NCBI RefSeq assembly: GCF_003313245.1
Contig: NZ_QJSD01000001.1
Location: 1 to 64,000, forward strand
Length of the DNA stretch: 64,000 nt
Source: Primorskyibacter marinus
GTDB taxonomy: Bacteria > Pseudomonadota > Alphaproteobacteria > Rhodobacterales > Rhodobacteraceae
Direction of reading: 5' to 3'
Positions 54,673 through 64,000 of this stretch are shown in pieces (within the stretch, counting starts at the first letter, position 1; each line of letters begins with the position of its first letter). The notes below the pieces were generated by a model. The model was not told the DNA's origin, ran no database searches, and saw only the letters and a list, made by a program, of their open reading frames with translations. A program made the position numbers and the translations under genes.

Positions 54673-55761
54673 ATGACGCTTGAACTCAGAAATGTGTCGA
54701 AGGTCGTGGAGGGGCAAACCCATATCCACCCGACAGATCTGACACTGGAAAAGGGCACGATGAACGTGCTTCTGGGGCCGACATTGTCGGGCAAGACCTC
54801 GTTGATGCGGCTGATGGCGGGGTTGGATACGCCTGCGACCGGGCAGATTTTCTGGCAGGGCGAAGACGTCACCGGTATGCGCGTGCAGGATCGCAAGGTT
54901 GCGATGGTCTACCAGCAATTCATCAACTATCCCTCAATGACGGTCTATGACAACATCGCCTCGCCGATGCGGCTTCTGGGCATCGATAAGTCCGAGATTG
55001 ACCGGCGCGTTCGCGAAAATGCCGAGCTGATGAAGCTGACGACGATGCTGGATCGCAAACCGTTGGAATTGTCGGGCGGCCAGCAGCAGCGCTGCGCCCT
55101 GGCGCGGGCCTTGGTCAAGAATGCCGGGCTGGTCTTGCTGGACGAACCTCTTGCCAATCTCGATTACAAGCTGCGCGAAGAGTTGCGGGTGGAAATCCCA
55201 AAGATATTCGAGGCTTCGGGCGCGATCTTCGTCTACGCCACGACCGAACCCGAAGAAGCTTTGCTGCTGGGTGGCAACACCGCCGCATTGTGGGAGGGCC
55301 GGGTGACGCAGTTTGGTCTGACGCCGCAGGTTTACCGCCAACCGGCGGATGCCACCACCGCGCGGGTGTTTTCAGATCCGCCGATGAACTTCGTGCAAAT
55401 CGCGAAAACCGGGTCGTCGCTGAGTTTTGGCGACGGTCGCACCGTGCCCGCCAGCGGCAAACTATCCGAGTTGCCGGACGGTCGCTACAGCGCCGGGTTC
55501 CGTCCCAACCATCTGGAGATCACCCAGCATGTTGCCGATGCGGTGCCATTCAACACCACGCTGACGGTGACAGAGCTGACAGGATCGGAAACATTCGTGC
55601 ATCTGGATCATCACGGCGAACGCTGGGTCGGTCTGGTGCACGGCGTACATGACCTGTCTATCGGGGCCGATCTGACGGTCTGGCTTGATCCCCGGCATAT
55701 CTACATCTTTGGCGAAGACGGCAAGCTGATCGCCCCGGCCGCCTATGCGCTTGCAGCCTGA
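54673..55761 (+). CDS. glpS: Glycerol ABC importer ATPase GlpS (switch His missing)
   Basis: A 362-residue CUT1-type ATPase. Walker A GPTLSGKTS (35-43), Q-loop at VYQQFINYP (Gln81-82), intact signature LSGGQQQR (133-140), Walker B LVLLDEP with Glu158. At the switch position the usual His is Thr191 (VYATTEPEEA, normally VYVTHDQ). The TOBE domain follows. GlpS and GlpT are the two ATPases of the glycerol importer known in Rhizobium. They are encoded side by side in that order here. Confidence 0.93.
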   Translation: MTLELRNVSKVVEGQTHIHPTDLTLEKGTMNVLLGPTLSGKTSLMRLMAGLDTPATGQIFWQGEDVTGMRVQDRKVAMVYQQFINYPSMTVYDNIASPMRLLGIDKSEIDRRVRENAELMKLTTMLDRKPLELSGGQQQRCALARALVKNAGLVLLDEPLANLDYKLREELRVEIPKIFEASGAIFVYATTEPEEALLLGGNTAALWEGRVTQFGLTPQVYRQPADATTARVFSDPPMNFVQIAKTGSSLSFGDGRTVPASGKLSELPDGRYSAGFRPNHLEITQHVADAVPFNTTLTVTELTGSETFVHLDHHGERWVGLVHGVHDLSIGADLTVWLDPRHIYIFGEDGKLIAPAAYALAA

Positions 55762-55771
55762 GGGGAAACAG

Positions 55772-56854
55772 ATGGCCAAGATCACGCTCGACAATCTCGC
55801 GCATTCCTACCTTCCCAATCCCGCGTCCGAAGATGATTACGCGCTGAAGGAACTGAACCACGACTGGGACGATGGCGCGGCCTATGCGCTGCTGGGATCT
55901 TCAGGATGCGGCAAGTCCACACTGCTGAACATCATCTCGGGGCTTTTGCATCCCAGCCAGGGGCGCATCCTGTTTGACGGACAGGACGTCACCCATGCGC
56001 CCACGGCAGAGCGCAACATCGCGCAGGTGTTCCAGTTTCCTGTGGTCTACGACACGATGACCGTGCGTGACAACTTGGCCTTTCCTCTGCGCAACCGCGG
56101 CAGGGACGAGGCCTATGTCGCAGAGCGCGTTCAGGAAATCGCCCGGATGATCGGGATGGAGGACATGCTCAGCCGCAAGGCGCGCGGTCTGACAGCCGAT
56201 TCCAAGCAGAAGATCAGTCTTGGCCGCGGCATGGTGCGCAAGGACGTCAACGCGCTGCTGTTCGATGAGCCGCTGACGGTGATCGACCCGCATATGAAAT
56301 GGGAGCTGCGCACCCAGCTGAAAAAGCTGCATCACGATTTCGGCCATACGATGATCTACGTCACGCATGACCAGACAGAGGCGCTGACCTTTGCCGACAA
56401 GGTTGTGGTGATGTATGATGGTCGCGTCGTGCAGATCGGCACCCCCGAAGAACTGTTCGAGAGGCCCGAGCATACGTTCGTGGGCTATTTCATCGGCTCG
56501 CCGGGCATGAACGTGTTCCCGGCCCGCGTCGAAGGCGATACCGCCTATATCGACGGCTCCGAAGTGAAGCTGGCAGGTGGCTACGCAGCGATAGATGGCA
56601 AGGTCGAGATCGGGGTGCGCCCGGAATTCGCGCGGCTCAGCCAGACGGACGGGTTGCCGGTGCGGGTCCATCGCGTTGAAGACATCGGCCGACACAAGAT
56701 CATCCGCGCCGAGGTTTTGGGACATGACATCAACATACTTGCGGATGAGGATGAGCATGTCAGCGCGGATATGAACCGGGTCACGTTTGATGCAAGCCAT
56801 GTGAATGTCTACGCAAACGACTGGCGTGTCGCGCCCACAGGGGAGGCCGCGTGA
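55772..56854 (+). CDS. glpT: Glycerol ABC importer ATPase GlpT (signature motif degenerate)
   Basis: A 360-residue ATPase partner of GlpS. Walker A GSSGCGKST (42-50), Q-loop VFQFPVVYD, Walker B ALLFDEP with Glu166, and a normal switch His199 (YVTHDQTEAL). The ABC signature, normally LSGGQQQR, is LTADSKQK at 140-147. It is named after the Rhizobium gene, not the E. coli glycerol-3-phosphate antiporter. Start at 55772 follows GAGGGGAAACAG. Its stop overlaps a small ORF start. Confidence 0.93.
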   Translation: MAKITLDNLAHSYLPNPASEDDYALKELNHDWDDGAAYALLGSSGCGKSTLLNIISGLLHPSQGRILFDGQDVTHAPTAERNIAQVFQFPVVYDTMTVRDNLAFPLRNRGRDEAYVAERVQEIARMIGMEDMLSRKARGLTADSKQKISLGRGMVRKDVNALLFDEPLTVIDPHMKWELRTQLKKLHHDFGHTMIYVTHDQTEALTFADKVVVMYDGRVVQIGTPEELFERPEHTFVGYFIGSPGMNVFPARVEGDTAYIDGSEVKLAGGYAAIDGKVEIGVRPEFARLSQTDGLPVRVHRVEDIGRHKIIRAEVLGHDINILADEDEHVSADMNRVTFDASHVNVYANDWRVAPTGEAA

Positions 56855-56994
56855 TGACCGTAAAACAACGCGATACCCTTCTCGGGCCTGACCCGAGAAC
56901 TCTTGCCTCGCACCGGGCGGCGTCACCTGATGCGTATCCTGACCGCTCACCTATCAGCCAAACCAACGCACGAACCGGGGGAGGGTTCGCCTGA
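56854..56994 (+). CDS. Small ORF of 46 codons between glpT and glpP
   Basis: ATG at 56854 overlaps the glpT stop as ATGA and is preceded by GGGAGG (56841-56846) at seven bases. The frame ends at TGA 56992-56994, overlapping the glpP ATG at 56994. The peptide is basic and proline/serine-rich (MTVKQRDTLLGPDP, RTLASHRAASPDAYPDRSP), with no membrane segment or recognised family. A second ribosome binding site (GGGGGAGGG, 56977-56985) for glpP lies within its 3' end. Both overlaps and the two strong sites suggest real translation; it could also act only as a coupling leader. Confidence 0.55.
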   Translation: MTVKQRDTLLGPDPRTLASHRAASPDAYPDRSPISQTNARTGGGFA

Positions 56995-57863
56995 TGGAAA
57001 AGACAGTCAATCAAAAGGCGTGGTTCCTTGTTCTGCCGGTGCTTTTGCTGGTGGCCTTCTCGGCGGTGATCCCGTTGATGACGGTCGTCAACTATTCGGT
57101 TCAGGACACGTTCGGGAACAACCAGTTCTTCTGGGCCGGGCTGGAATGGTTCAGCGAGATGCTGGACTCCGACCGGATGTGGGACGCGCTTGGCCGCCAG
57201 CTGATGTTCTCTTGCATCATCCTTGCGATCGAGGTGCCCCTGGGCATTTTCGTGGCACTCAATATGCCCAAATCAGGCGTCTGGTCGTCGCTTTGCCTGG
57301 TGCTGATGTCACTGCCGCTGCTCATTCCGTGGAACGTGGTCGGTACGATCTGGCAGATCTTCGGCCGTGTCGATATCGGCCTGCTGGGCTATACGCTGGA
57401 TGCGCTGGGTATCGACTATAACTACACGCAGGACACGCTGGCCGCCTGGATCACCATTGTGGTGATGGATGTCTGGCACTGGACCTCGCTGGTTGCGCTG
57501 CTGGCCTTTGCCGGTCTCAAATCCATCCCCGACGCCTATTATCAGGCCGCCAAGATCGATCAGGCATCGCGCTGGAAAGTCTTCCGCTACATCGAACTGC
57601 CCAAGATGACGGGCGTGTTGATGATCGCCATCCTGCTGCGCTTCATGGACAGTTTCATGATCTATACGGAACCTTTTGTCGTCACCGGGGGCGGGCCGGG
57701 CAATGCCACCACGCTCTTGTCGATTGACCTTGTGAAAATGGCGCTCGGACAGTTTGACCTTGGACCTGCGGCGGCGTTCTCACTGATGTATTTCCTCGTG
57801 ATCCTGCTGATCAGCTGGGTGTTCTACACGGTGATGACAACTCTTGATAAGCGGGAGGGATGA
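56994..57863 (+). CDS. glpP: Glycerol ABC importer permease GlpP
   Basis: A 289-residue CUT1-type permease with six segments and the EAA loop DAYYQAAKIDQASRWKVFRYIELPKMTGVLM. It starts KAWFLVLPVLLLVAFSAVIPLMTVVNYSVQD, the usual UgpA/MalF-like beginning. The ATG at 56994 is overlapped by the small ORF stop, and GlpQ follows after three bases. Confidence 0.93.
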   Translation: MEKTVNQKAWFLVLPVLLLVAFSAVIPLMTVVNYSVQDTFGNNQFFWAGLEWFSEMLDSDRMWDALGRQLMFSCIILAIEVPLGIFVALNMPKSGVWSSLCLVLMSLPLLIPWNVVGTIWQIFGRVDIGLLGYTLDALGIDYNYTQDTLAAWITIVVMDVWHWTSLVALLAFAGLKSIPDAYYQAAKIDQASRWKVFRYIELPKMTGVLMIAILLRFMDSFMIYTEPFVVTGGGPGNATTLLSIDLVKMALGQFDLGPAAAFSLMYFLVILLISWVFYTVMTTLDKREG

Positions 57864-57866
57864 GCC

Positions 57867-58721
<855 letters not shown>

Positions 58722-58723
58722 CG

Positions 58724-59083
58724 ATGCAAACTGATCTAAAGCTGAACTTCGCTGCTTCGCTGCGTATTGCTTTGGTCGGCGGATGCCTGAGCCTGACAGG
58801 CTTGTCCGAGGCAGGTCCGGCACATGCGCAGGCCGCAGAGCCTTGGGAAACCGGTTGTCTGGTCACAGGGCTTGACCCGAATGGCGATGGTTTCCTGTCC
58901 GTCCGCCGTGGTCCGGGATCGCAACATCAAGAGATCGCACGGGTACATAACGGCGACGCATTGTTTTTCGACAACCGCCAATGCCAGGGAAAATGGTGTT
59001 TTGCCGAAGGCGGGTCGATCGAGAACACGCAATCCGACATTCGCGGCTGGTTCTATACAGCTTGGTGTGAATTCTATCCGTAG
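58724..59083 (+). CDS. Secreted SH3-like protein inserted in the glycerol operon
   Basis: A 119-residue protein with a signal peptide (FAASLRIALVGGCLSLTGLSEAGPAHAQA, cleavage near 35). The mature part of about 84 residues resembles a bacterial SH3 domain: LVTGLDPNGDGFLSVRRGPGSQHQEIARV, with the SH3b-type LxxRxGPG pattern, and cysteines in GCLV, RQCQGKWC and AWCEF that may form disulphides. SH3b domains often bind peptidoglycan. The rhizobial glp operon as I know it has no such gene between glpQ and glpU. Its link to glycerol uptake is unknown. Confidence 0.7.
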   Translation: MQTDLKLNFAASLRIALVGGCLSLTGLSEAGPAHAQAAEPWETGCLVTGLDPNGDGFLSVRRGPGSQHQEIARVHNGDALFFDNRQCQGKWCFAEGGSIENTQSDIRGWFYTAWCEFYP

Positions 59084-59095
59084 GGAGGATAACTA

Positions 59096-59368
59096 ATGGC
59101 ATGGATGGCATGGACATGGCCGACGGCGACCTTCTTTATCGTTATCGCCTTGTTGCTCATCATCTTCACGGCGCTTGCGATCAAATTTCCCGAAACGCCC
59201 CGGACGGGTATTCTGCGGATTGAAACAACGCGCGGTGACAGGCTTTTCATAACGCTTCTGGGGTCGGCCTTCATCAATCTGGCCTGGCTCGGGATTGTCG
59301 GGGCGCACCAGCCGTATGCCCTGATCGCGTGTCTTGTCTATGCTGCGGCGGTGTTTCGCTGGGTTTAG
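59096..59368 (+). CDS. glpU: DUF2160 small membrane protein GlpU
   Basis: A 90-residue protein with two to three hydrophobic segments (FFIVIALLLIIFTALAI and LFITLLGSAFINLAWLGIVG, LIACLVYAAAVFRWV) and the family sequence FPETPRTGILRIETTRGDRLFI. This is DUF2160, the small membrane subunit encoded in rhizobial glpSTPQUV operons. Its role in glycerol import is not established. Start follows GGGAGGATAACT. Confidence 0.9.
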   Translation: MAWMAWTWPTATFFIVIALLLIIFTALAIKFPETPRTGILRIETTRGDRLFITLLGSAFINLAWLGIVGAHQPYALIACLVYAAAVFRWV

Positions 59369-59452
59369 ACACACGGTTTGTGACCGGGGATTGAGGAGAC
59401 CCGGACATGAAACAACATATCCTCGAAACTGGTTTTAATTGGGAGGAAACCC

Positions 59453-61165
<1,713 letters not shown>

Positions 61166-61183
61166 GCCTTGCATATCGGTCGG

Positions 61184-61200
61184 GGCCCCATCGCGGGGCC
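61184..61200 (+). terminator. Intercistronic stem-loop between glpV and glpK
   Basis: GGCCCC (61184-61189) pairs with GGGGCC (61195-61200), loop ATCGC, 18 bases after the glpV stop. With no T-tract it may stabilise the glpV message relative to glpK rather than end transcription. Confidence 0.4.
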
Positions 61201-61289
61201 TCGGCCAGATCCAGATAAGAACCGAAACACTTCAAGAACCGCATGGCGGGCGCCTGTCTGATACGTCCCGGCGGAAGATGAGACTGGCC

Positions 61290-62798
61290 ATGACCCATAT
61301 TCTTGCCATCGATCAGGGCACGACTTCGACGCGCGCGATCCTGTTCGACACATCGCTTTCGATCATTGCCTCCGCGCAGGAAGAATTTGCACAGCATTTT
61401 CCTAATAGCGGTTGGGTAGAACATGACGGATCGGACCTTTGGTCGACCACGGCGGCGACCTGCCGTTCAGTGATCGAAAAGGCCGGGCAGGGTGCCGACC
61501 AGATTGCCGCCATCGGCATTACGAACCAGCGCGAAACCACGCTGGTCTGGGATCGCAAGACTGGCAAACCGCTGTATAACGCCATCGTTTGGCAGGACCG
61601 CCGCACCTCGGATATGTGCAAGGCGCTGAAGGCCGACGGGTTTGAAGAGACGGTAACTGACCGCACCGGGCTGCTGCTTGATCCGTATTTCTCGGGCACC
61701 AAACTGGCTTGGATTCTTGAAAACGTAGATGGCGCACGCGCACGGGCTGAGGCGGGCGAATTGGCTTTCGGAACGGTCGATAGCTGGCTGGTCTGGAACC
61801 TGACCGGCGGGAAAGAGCATCTGACCGATGCCACCAATGCCGCCCGCACGATGCTTTACGACATCCGCAAAGGGCGCTGGTCCAGCTCGATCTGCGAGCG
61901 GTTGGGCATTCCGATGTCCATGCTGCCAGAGGTGCGCGACTGTGCCGCCGAGTTTGGCGAGACCCGGCCCGATCTGTTCGGGCGCGCGATCCCGATCCGG
62001 GGCATTGCCGGCGATCAGCAGGCCGCGACGGTCGGGCAGGCGTGTTTTGAGCCGGGCATGCTGAAATCCACCTATGGCACGGGGTGTTTCGCGCTGCTGA
62101 ATACGGGCGAGACGCCGGTGCGGTCGCAGAACCGGCTGCTGACCACCATCGCGTACCAGTTGGATGGCAAGCCCACTTATGCGCTTGAAGGGTCGATCTT
62201 TATCGCGGGTGCAGTGGTGCAATGGCTGCGCGATGGGCTGAAAATGATCCGTGACGCGGGCGAGACGCAGCCCATGGCGGAAAGATCCGATACCTCGCAA
62301 CAGGTTGTGCTGGTGCCCGCCTTCACCGGTCTGGGGGCACCTTACTGGAACGCGGAATGCCGCGGCGCAATCTTTGGCCTGACCCGCAATTCCGGACCCG
62401 AGGAACTGGCACGGGCCGCCCTTGAAAGTGTCGGGTTTCAGACCCGTGACCTGTTGGATGCGATGAAGGCCGACTGGTCCGAAACAGGTGCGAAGGCGGA
62501 CGCCTCAACCCCCGCGCTGCGGGTCGATGGCGGGATGAGCGCATCGGATTTCACCATGCAGTTTCTGTCCGACATCATCAATGCCCCGGTTGAACGGCCG
62601 CATGTGCTGGAGACCACCGCGATGGGGGCGGCTTGGTTGGCTGGCCATCAGGCGGGGCTTTTGCCGGATATGCAGACCTTTGCTGACAGTTGGACGGCCG
62701 AGGCACGATTTGACCCCACAATGGCCGAGGAACAGCGTGAAGAAAAATATATCGCTTGGAAACGCGCGGTCGAGGCAACCATCGGTTTTGCGTCCTGA
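61290..62798 (+). CDS. glpK: Glycerol kinase
   Basis: A 502-residue FGGY kinase that phosphorylates incoming glycerol to glycerol-3-phosphate, the substrate of GlpD. Motifs include [17 protein letters not shown] at the N-terminus, [28 protein letters not shown] and [16 protein letters not shown] 61290 is chosen over 61278 because the first starts right against a possible ribosome binding site; both are possible. It is the last gene of the operon. Confidence 0.96.
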   Translation: MTHILAIDQGTTSTRAILFDTSLSIIASAQEEFAQHFPNSGWVEHDGSDLWSTTAATCRSVIEKAGQGADQIAAIGITNQRETTLVWDRKTGKPLYNAIVWQDRRTSDMCKALKADGFEETVTDRTGLLLDPYFSGTKLAWILENVDGARARAEAGELAFGTVDSWLVWNLTGGKEHLTDATNAARTMLYDIRKGRWSSSICERLGIPMSMLPEVRDCAAEFGETRPDLFGRAIPIRGIAGDQQAATVGQACFEPGMLKSTYGTGCFALLNTGETPVRSQNRLLTTIAYQLDGKPTYALEGSIFIAGAVVQWLRDGLKMIRDAGETQPMAERSDTSQQVVLVPAFTGLGAPYWNAECRGAIFGLTRNSGPEELARAALESVGFQTRDLLDAMKADWSETGAKADASTPALRVDGGMSASDFTMQFLSDIINAPVERPHVLETTAMGAAWLAGHQAGLLPDMQTFADSWTAEARFDPTMAEEQREEKYIAWKRAVEATIGFAS

Positions 62799-62874
62799 CT
62801 GTCGGGCTCAAATATCTCTTGTAATAAAGGTTATTTATTATCAGAGGCTTGATGCGATAAGGTGATGCTTTGCA

Positions 62875-63462
62875 TTACCTTGATGCGCGCCATTTCGTCC
62901 ATGCTTCAGGTGTATCCAGATCTGTCAGCGCGGCGCGGCCCGGCAATGGCACAAGCCTTATCCGATCACGCATCTGCTGCAAGATCGGACGCGCGCCACG
63001 GTCACCGCTGAGGGTTTTGAACAGAGACAGGCAGTCGGCAGGAAACAGAACGGGATGGCCGGGTTTGTCCAGCGATGATCCTTGAATGATCGCGTGAGGA
63101 TTGTTCTCGTAGTATTTGATAATACTGTCTAAATCGGAACTCCCTATATCCGGCATATCGGCGGGCAGGATCAGCGCGCCGTCAATTCCGTCGGGCAAAG
63201 CCGTGGCTGCTGCGCGCAGGGACGCGGCCATTCCCTCTGCGGCATCCGGCACCGGGATGATCCGCAATGACAGATCGTCCAGCGCGTTCGCACGCGGGTG
63301 ATCTAGATTGGGCAGCGTTACAAATACCGCATCCGACACAGCACAGGCCCGTTCTGCCATGATACGCAGCAACGGTTTGCCATCAACATCCTGCAACAGC
63401 TTGTCGGCCCCGCGCATACGACGACTGGCACCGGCTGCGGGAATAATTATAGCGACTTTCAT
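62875..63462 (-). CDS. MobA-like nucleotidyltransferase (molybdenum-cofactor cytidylyltransferase type)
   Basis: A 195-residue NTP transferase. The N-terminal KVAIIIPAAGASRRMRGADKLLQDVDGKPLL carries the pyrophosphorylase motif AAGxSxRM and the lysine of GADKLL, and ALILPADMPDI the metal-binding DMP motif. This is MocA/CoxC-like: it attaches CMP (or GMP) to molybdopterin for molybdoenzymes. No molybdoenzyme is next to it. The start at 63462 is chosen because the catalytic N-terminus begins there; the frame extends to 63597 without a reason. Confidence 0.85.
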   Translation of the reverse strand: MKVAIIIPAAGASRRMRGADKLLQDVDGKPLLRIMAERACAVSDAVFVTLPNLDHPRANALDDLSLRIIPVPDAAEGMAASLRAAATALPDGIDGALILPADMPDIGSSDLDSIIKYYENNPHAIIQGSSLDKPGHPVLFPADCLSLFKTLSGDRGARPILQQMRDRIRLVPLPGRAALTDLDTPEAWTKWRASR

Positions 63463-63825
63463 CTGCGTCCGCCTGCCTTCAGGGTTAAAGGGAACTCCTG
63501 CATCTAATGAGCGTTGGGCGCAGGTTTGGATCCTTGCCGTCAGCCCATCCGCGAACCGATTCCAGTAAGATAGCACCAATGCGATCAACCAGCGCATATG
63601 AGGTCAGTAGCTGCCCGAAGCGCAAAAACCAAGGACGTTTCCCGCGGTCCGGTCAGCTTATATTCTTGGCATCGGTGTTTTCCGCATTGGCGCACCGCTC
63701 GCCCGAGCTGTGGTTTTCATTTTGGACCCCACTAGGTATTCCGGAATGTGTGTCGGCGGCATATGCTCGGCTGGCAGGTCGAAACACGACAATCGGTGCG
63801 GCGGGCGCGTCGGGGAGGTAGGTTA
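63463..63825. other. Intergenic region without a supported gene
   Basis: Frames here on both strands look random. It lies between the start of the MobA-like gene and the start of the DUF2254 gene, which are divergent, so it should hold both promoters, but no convincing pair was identified. Confidence 0.5.
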
Positions 63826-64000
63826 ATGCTGAGCACGATCTTGCGGCGCGCGCGACAGATTTCACGGCGCCTGCATGTGCGGGTAATCCTGTTTGCGGTG
63901 CTCAACCTTGTGGCGCTGGCATTGGCCAAAATCGTGTCGCCGATCGTGCCGGACTGGTTGGGCGACCGCATCGGTGCCGAAGCCGTGGACCCGATCCTCA
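63826..64000 (+). CDS. DUF2254 membrane protein, 5' part (runs off the window end)
   Basis: The first 58 residues start with ATG 63826 after a GGGAGGT site. A membrane segment (VRVILFAVLNLVALALA) is followed by KIVSPIVPDWLGDRIGAEAVDPIL, a good match to the start of DUF2254 proteins (predicted inner-membrane proteins of unknown function). The rest lies beyond the window. Confidence 0.75.
   Translation, partial: MLSTILRRARQISRRLHVRVILFAVLNLVALALAKIVSPIVPDWLGDRIGAEAVDPIL

Noticed and set aside
56903-57421. A 172-codon frame overlapping glpP in another frame
   Set aside because: It lies across glpP, which has the permease fold; its own sequence is a shadow. The smaller ORF at 56854-56994 in a different frame is the better candidate.

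Overview
The window looks like the chromosome of an alphaproteobacterium of the Rhodobacteraceae (Roseobacter-type marine bacteria). GC content is high. The gene set is typical of that group: poly-hydroxybutyrate-linked bdhA, a zwf-pgl-pgi cluster for Entner-Doudoroff sugar use, many ABC and TRAP importers, a LuxR solo, RTX repeat proteins, and a glycerol operon in the order known from Rhizobium (glpR / glpD-S-T-P-Q-U-V-K). No tRNA, rRNA, CRISPR array or replication origin was seen.

Region by region. 1-3720 is an insertion-sequence graveyard: a 3'-truncated IS3-type element, a frameshifted IS21 istB, and a fused IS481/IS5 scar. Two small host genes sit among them (a DsbA/FrnE-like protein and an LprI-like protein). 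3724-8903 holds anmK and the zwf-pgl-pgi operon with a LacI-type palindromic operator. 9096-11043 is an entericidin-like lipoprotein and a YejA-like solute-binding protein, followed by a candidate small RNA at about 11158-11234. 11845-19902 is housekeeping: bdhA, a patatin, DUF502, psuK-psuG, a HupE/UreJ-like protein, rpsB and tsf. 20279-24916 has a LuxR solo, a DedA protein, small membrane proteins, an SDR enzyme and an MFS transporter.

24959-37689 is one large accessory cluster. A divergent RpiR-type regulator faces eleven co-directional genes: an N-formylglutamate-amidohydrolase-like enzyme, a complete TRAP transporter, a glutamine-synthetase-like ligase, an aldehyde dehydrogenase, an iron alcohol dehydrogenase and a complete PotDABC-like ABC importer. 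The enzyme set fits gamma-glutamylation of an amino alcohol, oxidation of the hydroxyl to the acid, and amide hydrolysis. This is inference. 37758-45339 is a second accessory block: an S8 protease and a PAP2/haloperoxidase-like enzyme transcribed divergently from a SARP/TPR regulator, next to an RTX protein built of four 130-residue tandem repeats.

45725-51971 pairs an M19 dipeptidase with a full dipeptide-type ABC importer (SBP, two permeases, two ATPases). 52048-62798 is the glycerol / glycerol-3-phosphate operon with its divergent DeoR-type repressor. Its two ATPases carry complementary defects (one in the switch histidine, one in the signature motif). It also contains an apparently unrecorded 46-codon ORF exactly coupled between glpT and glpP, and an added gene for a secreted SH3-like protein. 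The window ends with a MobA-like nucleotidyltransferase and the start of a DUF2254 membrane protein.
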